DNA from: Belnapia arida
GTDB taxonomy: Bacteria > Pseudomonadota > Alphaproteobacteria > Acetobacterales > Acetobacteraceae
Direction: 5' to 3'
NCBI RefSeq assembly: GCF_016773205.1
Contig: NZ_JAETWB010000002.1
Coordinates: 124,001-188,000, forward strand
Length of the DNA: 64,000 bases
Shown piece after piece: positions 8,602 to 15,244 of the stretch. Below the pieces are notes generated by a model. The model was given only the letters and a program-made list of their open reading frames with translations, was not told the DNA's origin and did not search any database. The position numbers and the translations under genes are program-made. Position 1 is the stretch's first letter. The number at the start of each line of letters is the position of its first letter.

Positions 8602-9513
8602 GTGGCCCATGGCGGCTCCCGCCGGGTGATCCTGGCGGCGCTGGCGGGCAACCTCGCCATCGCCGCCACCAAGCTGGCCGCCGCCCTGCACACCGGCTCC
8701 AGCGCCATGCTGAGCGAGGCGATCCACTCGGCGGTCGATACCGGCAACCAGGGGCTGCTGCTGATCGGGCTGCGGCGGGCGGCGCGTCCGCCATCGCCGC
8801 AGCATCCGCTCGGCCATGGAATGGAGCTGTATTTCTGGGCCTTCGTCGTCGCGCTGATGATCTTCGCGCTCGGCGGCGCCGTGTCGATCTACGAGGGCTG
8901 GCGGAAAGTCGTGGCGCCCGAGCCGGTCGAGGCCGTCTGGGTCAACTTCCTCGTGCTCGGCGCCTCGATCCTGTTCGAGGGGATGTCCCTCCGGGTCGCC
9001 CTGCGGGAATTCCGCCGCAGCCATGCGGGCGAGCCTTTCTGGGAGGCGATCCGCGCCAGCAAGGACCCCGGCGTCTTCGCAGTGCTGCTGGAGGATGCGG
9101 CGGCGCTGGCAGGGCTGGCCATCGCCCTTGTCGGGCTCGGCCTCGCGGCCTGGCTCGACCTGCCGGAACTGGATGGTGCGGCCTCCATCGGCATCGGCCT
9201 ATTGCTGATCCTCACTGCCGCCTTCCTCGCCAACGAGACACGGAGCCTGCTGACCGGCGAGGCCGCCTCGCCGCGGCTGATCGCCGATGTGCGGGCGATG
9301 CTCGCCGCAGACCCGCGGGTGAAGACGGTGGAGGAATTGCTGACCATGCATCTCGGCCCGGCCGAGGTGCTGATGGCGGTGACCATCGACCTGGCCGACG
9401 ATCTGCCGGGCGCCGGGGTGGAGCAGGCGGCGCGGGAGCTGACCCACCGCATCGAGGACCGGCACCCGGAGGTGACGCGCATCTTCTTGCGGCCGAAGCG
9501 GATGGCTGCCTAA
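8602..9513 (+). CDS. Cation diffusion facilitator (CDF) family metal transporter
   Basis: A 303-residue inner-membrane protein of the CDF family, which exports Zn2+, Fe2+, Mn2+ or related cations in exchange for protons. About six hydrophobic helices are visible. The TM2 metal site is in SEAIHSAVDTGNQ (His and Asp spaced by three residues), and the matching TM5 site lies in LLEDAAALAGLAIAL. The loop HPLGHGMELYFWAFV is a family hallmark. A cytoplasmic ferredoxin-like domain follows from about residue 215 (VRAMLAADPRVKTVEEL, THRIEDRHPEVTRIFLRPKR). The start is a GTG three bases after the hpf stop. The metal cannot be decided from sequence. Confidence 0.88.
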   Translation: MAHGGSRRVILAALAGNLAIAATKLAAALHTGSSAMLSEAIHSAVDTGNQGLLLIGLRRAARPPSPQHPLGHGMELYFWAFVVALMIFALGGAVSIYEGWRKVVAPEPVEAVWVNFLVLGASILFEGMSLRVALREFRRSHAGEPFWEAIRASKDPGVFAVLLEDAAALAGLAIALVGLGLAAWLDLPELDGAASIGIGLLLILTAAFLANETRSLLTGEAASPRLIADVRAMLAADPRVKTVEELLTMHLGPAEVLMAVTIDLADDLPGAGVEQAARELTHRIEDRHPEVTRIFLRPKRMAA

Positions 9514-9520
9514 TACGGCA

Positions 9521-9560
9521 AGCCGCCCGCCGGGAGGGAGCAATCCCCCGGCGGGCGGCT
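9521..9560 (+). terminator. Strong 14-bp hairpin after the CDF gene
   Basis: AGCCGCCCGCCGGG (9521-9534) pairs perfectly with CCCGGCGGGCGGCT (9547-9560) around a 12-base loop. It starts 7 bp after the CDF stop codon. The stem is long and almost all G/C, as in intrinsic terminators. The following bases (CTATGCC) are not T-rich, so termination efficiency is uncertain. Confidence 0.6.
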
Positions 9561-9594
9561 CTATGCCTTGACGTGTCGGCCCGGCGTCCGGCCG

Positions 9595-9615
9595 GGTGGG
9601 GGATACGCCCCCACC
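9595..9615. other. Small GC hairpin in the gap after the CDF gene
   Basis: GGTGGGGG (9595-9602) and CCCCCACC (9608-9615) form an 8-bp stem with loop ATACG. It stands in a 168-bp stretch (9561-9728) with no convincing gene, between the CDF terminator and the 3' end of a small minus-strand gene. Role unknown; it may be a second terminator. Confidence 0.3.
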
Positions 9616-9693
9616 ACGCAGCGGGACTCACCCCCGCTTGTGCCGGACGGTATGAAGCGCCGCCCGGTTCGCGTTCAGTGCCAACCGGGCAGA

Positions 9694-9714
9694 GGGCCAG
9701 GGGTTTCTTGGCCC
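9694..9714 (-). terminator. Hairpin downstream of the small minus-strand membrane-protein gene
   Basis: GGGCCA (9694-9699) pairs with TGGCCC (9709-9714), 15 bp beyond the stop of the 49-residue gene on the minus strand. The stem is short, the loop is 9 bases and there is no T-tract. It is read as a possible terminator only because of its position. Confidence 0.3.
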
Positions 9715-9728
9715 CCGGTCACATCTTC

Positions 9729-9878
9729 TCAGACCACGTCCTGCGCTGCGCCGGCCGGCATCAGCCCGGCCCCGTGCAGGACACCGGCCCGCTCCATGCT
9801 GCGGCGAACCGCGGCGCCCCAAAGCACCAGGGCCATGCCGGCACCGAGGCTGAGAACGCCGAAGACTGCGGATAACAT
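9729..9878 (-). CDS. Small single-pass membrane protein, 49 aa, hypothetical
   Basis: This short reading frame starts at ATG 9878 and stops at 9729. The translation begins MLSAVFGVLSLGAGMALVLW, a clear hydrophobic helix, continues with a basic stretch GAAVRRSMERAG, and ends in a short tail (GLMPAGAAQDVV). A strong Shine-Dalgarno sequence (AAAGGAGAG) lies at the right distance upstream, much better than chance for a random frame, and a hairpin follows the stop. It has no recognised family. Its size, topology and signals fit a small regulatory or scaffold-type membrane peptide, but that is inference. It occupies an otherwise empty ~560-bp gap. Confidence 0.5.
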   Translation of the reverse strand: MLSAVFGVLSLGAGMALVLWGAAVRRSMERAGVLHGAGLMPAGAAQDVV

Positions 9879-10044
9879 CACTCTCTCCTTTCGCATCTTG
9901 CGTGACTGTATCTGGGGTGTTCCATGCCGGCGAGCAGCGGCGGGGAGTCCCCCCAGCCATGCGGGGAATGCGCTGCTCGAAGCGGTTTCTATTCACCATA
10001 TTTTATGAAAGTTGCCGTGACCTGCTGCCTGACCGGGTATTACT

Positions 10045-10087
10045 TTCGATTGGATGATTCCATTCGAAGGGGCGCTGTTTCAGCGCC
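10045..10087 (-). terminator. Two adjacent inverted repeats at the 3' end of the methyltransferase-like gene
   Basis: GGCGCTG (10071-10077) and CAGCGCC (10081-10087) flank the stop codon of the minus-strand gene. Beyond it, TTCGATTGGA (10045-10054) and TCCATTCGAA (10059-10068) form a 10-bp stem with one mismatch. Together they look like a terminator region. The 10045-10068 near-palindrome could instead be a protein-binding site. The stretch 9879-10044 holds no gene that I can support. Confidence 0.4.
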
Positions 10088-11015
10088 TGAGCGTCGCGTG
10101 CCAGCGGCGGAGGCCGATGGCGCCGCTGCTCAGCAGCCGGTGGCGCAGCAGCCAGAGCTCTGCCTCCTCGATCAGGCCGACGGCGGCATTGCGTAGCTGG
10201 CCGGCGCCGGCGGCGCGCAACTCCTCGATCAGCCGGACCCAGGTCGCGATGACGGCGGCGCACTGCCGGGGCGCGGCATTCTCGGCGACATGGATCTGGA
10301 AGCCGGCAGCCTGCAGCGCGCCCTCGGCCGCTCCGCGTTCCGGCGGCGGGACCGGGCGGCCTTCGAGTGCGAGCCAGCGGTCGAGGATTGGGCGGGAGGC
10401 GGGGCCGTCACCGCGGACAACCTCCAGCATGACGAGTTGCGCATCCGGCTTCAGTGCCTCGGCCAGGGCCTGGACGGTGCGGTCGAAGGTCCCGCCGCCG
10501 GCCAAGGGCTCCAACGCCAGGGCGTGGTGGTGGTAGCGGGGGCGGAAGGCGGGCTGGTTCGGCTGCCAGGGCAGCACCAGGGCACGGCGGCCGAAGGGGC
10601 GGAGGCGCAGCGCCATCCGCCCAGCCAGGAACGGGTCATGCTGGTAGGCGGCGACCCAGGCCCCGCGACGGCTGATGATGGTGCCAGCCGCCCCGCCGGC
10701 ATCGCGGCCGACCAGCAGCAGCGTTGTCGCTGGCGACAGGGGAAGCAGCCCGGACAGCCGCTCGACCTCCGCCGCCCCGCCGGGGATGAGGCAGCCTTCG
10801 GCCCATAGCCGCTCGGCCCAGGCCATGCGGGCAAGGGCAAGGCTCTCGGCCGGGTCCTGCGGGGCGGACGGGTCCTCCGGCAGCGGGGCGAGGCCGGGAG
10901 CTTCCGCATCGGCACGAAGCGGCAGGCGGTCGGCCGCCGCGAGCAACAGGCCGGCGAAGCCGCGGCGCTGGCCGGGCCGGATGAACCGGGCCAGGGCGTT
11001 CGTCAGGGCCGGCAT
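10080..11015 (-). CDS. Degenerate class I methyltransferase-like protein, function unknown
   Basis: A 311-residue protein whose middle resembles a Rossmann-type SAM methyltransferase. LLLVGRDAGGAAG stands where the glycine-rich SAM loop would be, VAAYQHDP is a possible ribose-binding strand end, and ALKPDAQLVMLEVV resembles the strand after motif III. The glycine motif is not canonical, so SAM binding is uncertain. The N-terminal ~90 residues are helical and Ala/Leu-rich. The C-terminal part is a helical tail (LIEELRAAGAGQL, EEAELWLLRHRLLSSGAIGLRRWH). I prefer ATG 11015 (MPALTNALARF) over the upstream ATG at 11075, whose extra 20 residues look non-coding. It is divergent from metW. It may act on RNA, protein or a small molecule, or be non-catalytic. 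Confidence 0.6.
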   Translation of the reverse strand: MPALTNALARFIRPGQRRGFAGLLLAAADRLPLRADAEAPGLAPLPEDPSAPQDPAESLALARMAWAERLWAEGCLIPGGAAEVERLSGLLPLSPATTLLLVGRDAGGAAGTIISRRGAWVAAYQHDPFLAGRMALRLRPFGRRALVLPWQPNQPAFRPRYHHHALALEPLAGGGTFDRTVQALAEALKPDAQLVMLEVVRGDGPASRPILDRWLALEGRPVPPPERGAAEGALQAAGFQIHVAENAAPRQCAAVIATWVRLIEELRAAGAGQLRNAAVGLIEEAELWLLRHRLLSSGAIGLRRWHATLRR

Positions 11016-11131
11016 GGGGGCCGGGTCATGCGTGCGTTCCTCGCCTCTCGATGGAGAGGAGCGGCATGGGACCACGGAAGGGATGAAGGAAGCGTTGCGG
11101 CCGGGGCGGTGCGGGTCTATCGCAAGGGGCC

Positions 11132-11773
11132 ATGCCCGAAGCGCCCTACCCGATCCGCTACGTCGCCAAGAACATGCGGCTTGATCTCCGGCTGATCGCC
11201 GAGATGGTCACGCCGGGCGCGCGCGTGCTGGATATCGGCTGCGGCGACGGGGCGCTGCTCGCCTATCTGACGGCGGAGAAGGGCGCCGATGCCCGCGGCA
11301 TCGAGATCGACATGGCGGAGGCGACGCGGGCTGTTGCAGCCGGCCTCGCCGTGATCCATGGCGATGCCGACCATGACCTCGCCTCCTATCCGGACGGCGC
11401 GTTCGACTACGTGGTGCTGTCGCGCACGCTGCAGGCGGTGGAGCGGCCGCGCGAGGTGCTGCGGCAGATGCTGCGCATCGGCCGGCGGGCGATTGTCAGC
11501 TTCCCCAATTTCGGCCACTGGCTGGTGCGCTGGCAGGTGCTGTCGACCGGGCGGATGCCGATGACGGATACCTGGCACCGCGCCTGGTACGAGACGCCGA
11601 ACATCCACCCCTGCACCATCCAGGACTTCTTCGACCTCTGCACCCTCGAGGGTTATATGGTCGAGCAGTGGCTGGCGGTGGATGAGCGCGGGCTGAAGGC
11701 GCCGTGGAAGCGGTCGCCGCGGCTCGCCAACCTGTTTGGCGAGCAGGCGCTGTTCCTGCTGCGGCGAGGTTAG
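11132..11773 (+). CDS. metW: Methionine biosynthesis protein MetW
   Basis: A 213-residue class I methyltransferase-fold protein of the MetW family. Motif I is VLDIGCGDGALLAYL (about residues 32-46). Next come RGIEIDMAEA, DGAFDYVVLSRTLQAVERPREVL and the MetW-specific NFGHWLVRWQV, the TDTWHRAWYETPNIHPCTI block and FLLRRG at the C terminus. MetW partners MetX (homoserine O-acetyltransferase) in methionine biosynthesis in many proteobacteria and is usually encoded directly after metX. Here metX is absent: the upstream gene is the divergent methyltransferase-like protein. The ATG at 11132 gives the standard length. Identification is firm. Confidence 0.92.
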   Translation: MPEAPYPIRYVAKNMRLDLRLIAEMVTPGARVLDIGCGDGALLAYLTAEKGADARGIEIDMAEATRAVAAGLAVIHGDADHDLASYPDGAFDYVVLSRTLQAVERPREVLRQMLRIGRRAIVSFPNFGHWLVRWQVLSTGRMPMTDTWHRAWYETPNIHPCTIQDFFDLCTLEGYMVEQWLAVDERGLKAPWKRSPRLANLFGEQALFLLRRG

Positions 11774-11781
11774 CCGCAGGC

Positions 11782-12012
11782 TCAGTGCAGGCGGGCGTTG
11801 CGCGGGCGGACGGGGGCCGGAGGGCGCGGGGCGGCCGTGGCGGACACCGGGTCGGGCAGGTTGGAGACAGCGAGGGCGGCATGGCGCGCGGCCTCGGTGG
11901 CACCGATCCGCAGGCATTCCGCCTCCACATAGGAGAGCATCAGGCGGAGGGCGGACTGGTCGGGAGATTCAGGCTCGGACTCGGTCTCGAGAGGCTCGAA
12001 CGCGGCACGCAT
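11782..12012 (-). CDS. Small hypothetical protein, 76 aa
   Basis: Not recognised. From ATG 12012 the product begins with an acidic, Pro/Ser-rich segment (PLETESEPESPDQ). An amphipathic helix follows (LRLMLSYVEAECLRIGATEAARHAALAV), then a proline-rich C-terminal tail (PPAPVRPRNARLH). It is convergent with metW, 8 bp from the metW stop. The frame is also open upstream to 12048, but those codons run into a region of visibly lower GC and a shorter start is preferred. The helix with one Cys and several charged residues could mediate a protein interaction. Reality is moderately supported by codon bias. Confidence 0.5.
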   Translation of the reverse strand: MRAAFEPLETESEPESPDQSALRLMLSYVEAECLRIGATEAARHAALAVSNLPDPVSATAAPRPPAPVRPRNARLH

Positions 12013-12240
12013 CCAGCACGCTCCGGTTAAAGTGATTGCATAGCACACATACTATTGACTCAGTGATGCAGCAACATCGAAGTCGTTCTGAGGTTGCGCG
12101 CGCATGCGCAAGCAACGAAGGACGGGCGTAAATATCGCTCACGTTGCCGTTCTGCGCTGCTTAAATTCTACCTGAGGTTATCAAGCATCTGTGAGCTTTG
12201 TCGCTGGCCATTCATCGAAGTCGTGATATTGGGATCAGGC
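12013..12240. other. Low-GC intergenic stretch with a 12-bp direct repeat
   Basis: About 228 bp between two minus-strand genes, clearly less GC-rich than the rest of the window. CATCGAAGTCGT occurs at 12075-12086 and again at 12213-12224. No reading frame, RNA gene or clean promoter is apparent. It could carry the promoter for the 76-residue protein or be scar DNA from an old insertion or deletion. Confidence 0.4.
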
Positions 12241-12909
12241 TCAGAACTTCTCGACCCATGGGCGAATTTCTAGCTCCCAACTCCACGCATTGCGCGGTTG
12301 CCGGACGAGCTGAAGGTAGTTTGTTGCAATCGCATCGGGGTCGAGCAGGCTGTCTTGCCCGCTATCCGTGTGGACTGTGCTTCGAATGCCACCATCGATG
12401 ACAATGTGCGCCACATGCACGCCCTGCGGGTGCAGCTCCCGCGCGGCGGACTGGGCGAGGCCTCGGAGGGCGAATTTCCCCATGGCGAAGGGAGCGCTCT
12501 GGGCATAGCCCTTTACCCCGGCCGAGGCCCCGGTCAGCAGGATGGTGCCGTGCCCGGCGGCCAGCATGCGCCGCGCCGCCTCGCGCACCGCGAGGAAGCC
12601 GCCGAAGGCGCAGACCTGGAGGCTTTTCTGCACCTCGGCCGGGTCCAGCTCGGCGATCGGGCCGCGGGTGCGGTAACTCGGGTTGTAGACGACGACCTCG
12701 GCGTCGCCTTCGGACGTGAACAGCGCGGCGACCTGGGCGGCATCGGCGGCGTCGCAGGCATGGATGGTGGCGCCGGTCTCGGCGGCGAGCGGGGCGAGCT
12801 TCGCCGTGTTGCGGGCGGCGAGCGCCACCGCATACCCCTCGCGGGCCAGCAGCCGGGCGAGGGAGGCGGAAAGCCCGTCCCCCGCGCCGATGATGAGGGC
12901 CTTCGGCAT
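12241..12909 (-). CDS. Short-chain dehydrogenase/reductase (SDR) with Phe at the catalytic Tyr position
   Basis: A 222-residue Rossmann-fold protein of the SDR superfamily. The cofactor loop is IIGAGDGLSASLARLLAREG near residues 6-25, the start of strand beta4 is VVYNPSY (replacing the usual NNAG), and the catalytic Ser region is ILLTGASAGVKG. The usual YxxxK becomes F-A-M-G-K in SAPFAMGKFALRGLAQS, so the proton-donating tyrosine is replaced by phenylalanine while the lysine remains. The DG near the end of the core (VIDGGIRS) is kept. Such FxxxK SDRs form a recognised divergent group, so this may be a natural variant rather than decay. It follows the M20 peptidase gene by 13 bp and is probably co-transcribed with it. 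Confidence 0.8.
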   Translation of the reverse strand: MPKALIIGAGDGLSASLARLLAREGYAVALAARNTAKLAPLAAETGATIHACDAADAAQVAALFTSEGDAEVVVYNPSYRTRGPIAELDPAEVQKSLQVCAFGGFLAVREAARRMLAAGHGTILLTGASAGVKGYAQSAPFAMGKFALRGLAQSAARELHPQGVHVAHIVIDGGIRSTVHTDSGQDSLLDPDAIATNYLQLVRQPRNAWSWELEIRPWVEKF

Positions 12910-12922
12910 GTGGCTCGCTCCT

Positions 12923-14053
12923 TTACCCCAGGGTTTCCAGCAACTCGCAGAGCACGGCACAGCGCGGCGCCAGGTCGGGCCAGCGGATATGCTCCTCCGG
13001 CGCATGGGCGCCGGCGCCGGTGCAGCCGAGGCCATCCAGCGTCGGAATGCCCATGGCGGCGGTGAAATTGCCGTCCGACCCGCCGCCGCGGTGCTGCTTC
13101 GGCAGATCGTAGCCCTGGCGGGCGGCAATGGCGCGGGCGGTCTCGTAGAGGGTGAGATTGGCCGGGCTCTCCTCCAGCGGCGGGCGGTTCAGGCCGCCCT
13201 CCACGGTGATGCGGATGCCGTCCGCCTCCCCGGCGAGGGCGCGGATGGCGGCCACCATGCGCTCCGCCTCGGCGAGGCTCGGTGCGCGGAAGTCGATGCG
13301 GCAGCCTGCCTCAGGCGGGATGACGTTCGGCCGCGTGCCGCCCCAGATCGGCGCGACATTGGTGGTGACGCCGCGCTCCAGGTCGGTCAGGGCATGGACC
13401 TTGAGGATTGCCTGGGCCAGGGCGACGACGGCGCTCCGCCCCTCGGACCAATTACCGCCGGCATGGGCGCTGCGGCCCTGGACGGTGAGCGTGAAGCCGC
13501 CTGTGCCCTTGCGGCCGGTGACGCAGGCACCCTGGCTGCCACCGGCGGGCTCCGGGATCAGCACGGCGCAGGCGCCGCGGGCAGCGGCCTCGATGGGGGC
13601 GCGGCTGGTCGGGCTGCCGACCTCCTCATCCGAAGTGAGCAGCAGGGTGATGGGGCGGCGGGTCCTCACCCTCTGGCGCAGGATCTCCCGCACGGAGTGG
13701 AAGGCGAAGAAGCTGCCGGCCTTCATGTCATAGATGCCGGGGCCATGGGCGCGCTCGCCCTCGACGCGCCAGGGCATCGACTTCGCCAGCGTGCCGTGGT
13801 CCCAGACGGTATCCAGATGGCCGGCGACCACCACCGGCGCGCCCTCACCCGGGGTGCGGGCGATCAGCGTATCGCCGAAGCCGTCGCGGCCCGGCAGGCG
13901 CTCGATGGCGGCGCCGGCTCCGGCGAGGTCTGCCTCGCAGCGGTCGAGCAGCGCATTGACGGCGCCAGGATCGGTGGTCGGGGTCTCGTGCTCCACCCAG
14001 GTCCTGAGCTCGGCGAGGAGGCGGTCGGAGCTGCCGGTATCGGTCTGGGGCAT
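12923..14053 (-). CDS. M20-family zinc peptidase (glutamate carboxypeptidase / CPG2-like)
   Basis: A 376-residue di-zinc hydrolase of family M20. Metal and catalytic motifs are visible: VVVAGHLDTVWDHG (His and the catalytic-adjacent Asp), GIYDMKAGSFFAFHS (bridging Asp), LLLTSDEEVGSPTSR (the Glu-Glu pair) and, near the C terminus, GCTGAGAHAPEEHI (last zinc-binding His). The dimerisation lid lies between (GGFTLTVQGRSAHAGGNWSEGRSAVVALA). The layout matches carboxypeptidase G2-type enzymes that cleave C-terminal glutamate or related amides. The substrate here is unknown. The start at ATG 14053 (MPQTDTGSSDR) is preferred over an upstream frame extension. The SDR gene follows 13 bp downstream. Confidence 0.88.
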   Translation of the reverse strand: MPQTDTGSSDRLLAELRTWVEHETPTTDPGAVNALLDRCEADLAGAGAAIERLPGRDGFGDTLIARTPGEGAPVVVAGHLDTVWDHGTLAKSMPWRVEGERAHGPGIYDMKAGSFFAFHSVREILRQRVRTRRPITLLLTSDEEVGSPTSRAPIEAAARGACAVLIPEPAGGSQGACVTGRKGTGGFTLTVQGRSAHAGGNWSEGRSAVVALAQAILKVHALTDLERGVTTNVAPIWGGTRPNVIPPEAGCRIDFRAPSLAEAERMVAAIRALAGEADGIRITVEGGLNRPPLEESPANLTLYETARAIAARQGYDLPKQHRGGGSDGNFTAAMGIPTLDGLGCTGAGAHAPEEHIRWPDLAPRCAVLCELLETLG

Positions 14054-14139
14054 GAGGTCGGTCCTGCTGCGATCTCGATCCACTCTGGCGATGGCGCGGC
14101 GCTTGTCCACCCGCCCGGCTCTCGTTAGACCGCCGGGGC

Positions 14140-15078
14140 ATGACCCAGCCCCTTGTCCTCACCGACTGGCGTGACCTGCCGCCCGGGCTGCGCGGGGCCA
14201 CCGTCGCGCTCGGCAACATGGATGGGGTCCATCTGGGGCACCGGGCGGTGCTGGCGGCGGCGCATGCGGCCCGGCCCGCGGCGCCGCTCGCCGTACTGAC
14301 CTTCGAGCCGCATCCGCGCGAGCATTTCCGGCCCGAGGACCCCCCTTTCCGCCTCACCCTACTGCCCGCCAAGGCCGAGGCGCTGGGGGCGGCGGGCGCG
14401 GCGCTGGTGGTGGCGCTGCCCTTCGATGCAGCGCTCGCCACCATGCCGGCCGAGCGCTTCTTCACCGAGGTGCTGCGGGACGGGCTCGGCGCCGTGCATC
14501 TGGCTTGCGGGCAGGATTTCGCCTTCGGGCACCGGCGCGGCGGGGATGCCGGCACGCTCACTGGCCTGGCCGAGGCGGCGGGCATCGGGCTGACCATCGT
14601 GCCGCCCGTCACCGATGCGCAGGGGCCGATCTCCTCCACCCGCATCCGCCGTGCCCTGCAGGATGGCTATCCGGAGCGGGCGACGGCCATGCTCGGCCGC
14701 CCCTGGGAGATCCGCGGCGAGGTGGTGCATGGCGACAAGCTCGGCCGGGTGCTGGGCTGGCCGACGGCCAATCTCTGGCTGGGCCGGCACCTGGAGCCGG
14801 CGCGCGGGGTCTATGCGGTGACGGCGATGCTGCCTGACGGGCAGGAGGTGAAGGGCGTGTCCAATATCGGCCGCCGCCCGACCCTCGGCGGCGACCCGGA
14901 AACCAGGCTCGAGACCTATCTCTTCGACTTCTCGGGCGACCTCTATGGGCTGGAGATCGGCGTCCGGCTGCGGCATTTCCTGCGGGCGGATGCTAAATTC
15001 GACGGGCTAGAGGCGCTGAAGGCGGCCATCGCCCGGGATGCCGAGGATGCGCGGGCGGCGCTGGCCCAGGATACCTGA
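14140..15078 (+). CDS. ribF: Bifunctional riboflavin kinase / FAD synthetase RibF
   Basis: A 312-residue enzyme that phosphorylates riboflavin to FMN and adenylylates FMN to FAD. The N-terminal FAD synthetase domain (about 1-180) has VALGNMDGVHLGHRAVL (HxGH-type nucleotidyltransferase motif), FEPHPREHF, CGQDFAFGHRRGGD and the ISSTRIRRAL motif. The C-terminal riboflavin kinase domain (about 185-305) has GEVVHGDKLGRVLGWPTANL, GVYAVTA, GVSNIGRRPTLGG and ETYLFDFSGDLYG. Length and order of motifs are standard. It heads the ribF-ileS-lspA order common in proteobacteria, with 166 bp to ileS. Confidence 0.96.
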   Translation: MTQPLVLTDWRDLPPGLRGATVALGNMDGVHLGHRAVLAAAHAARPAAPLAVLTFEPHPREHFRPEDPPFRLTLLPAKAEALGAAGAALVVALPFDAALATMPAERFFTEVLRDGLGAVHLACGQDFAFGHRRGGDAGTLTGLAEAAGIGLTIVPPVTDAQGPISSTRIRRALQDGYPERATAMLGRPWEIRGEVVHGDKLGRVLGWPTANLWLGRHLEPARGVYAVTAMLPDGQEVKGVSNIGRRPTLGGDPETRLETYLFDFSGDLYGLEIGVRLRHFLRADAKFDGLEALKAAIARDAEDARAALAQDT

Positions 15079-15160
15079 CCCCTATACTTGACCCCCTGGC
15101 CCTCCGATCCCCATAAGCCCCTCATGCATCGCCCGGTGGCCCATCCGCGAATTAGCCGCC

Positions 15161-15180
15161 CGGCCCTCGCCTGAGGGCCG
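15161..15180 (+). promoter_or_regulatory. Hairpin in the ileS leader / ribF 3' region
   Basis: CGGCCCTC (15161-15168) and GAGGGCCG (15173-15180) form an 8-bp stem with loop GCCT. It is 83 bp after ribF and 65 bp before the ileS start. It may terminate ribF transcripts or be part of the ileS leader. No T-box or other riboswitch consensus is visible. Confidence 0.35.
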
Positions 15181-15244
15181 GGACCGCCGCGCACCCGCCA
15201 CCGCTGACCCGCCGCCGCGCCGCCGGCGGCCGGAGACCGCCCCG

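Noticed and set aside
9561-9728. Possible small RNA or riboswitch in the gap after the CDF gene
   Set aside because: Several small hairpins are present but no recognisable consensus, and no downstream plus-strand gene that it could control.
12923-13128. N-terminal extension of the SDR gene into the M20 gene
   Set aside because: The added residues are Arg/Ala-rich and antigenic to no family; ATG 12909 begins exactly at the Rossmann motif.
15079-15244. T-box or other riboswitch in front of ileS
   Set aside because: Only a short GC hairpin is visible; no T-box sequence, and T-boxes are not expected in alphaproteobacteria.
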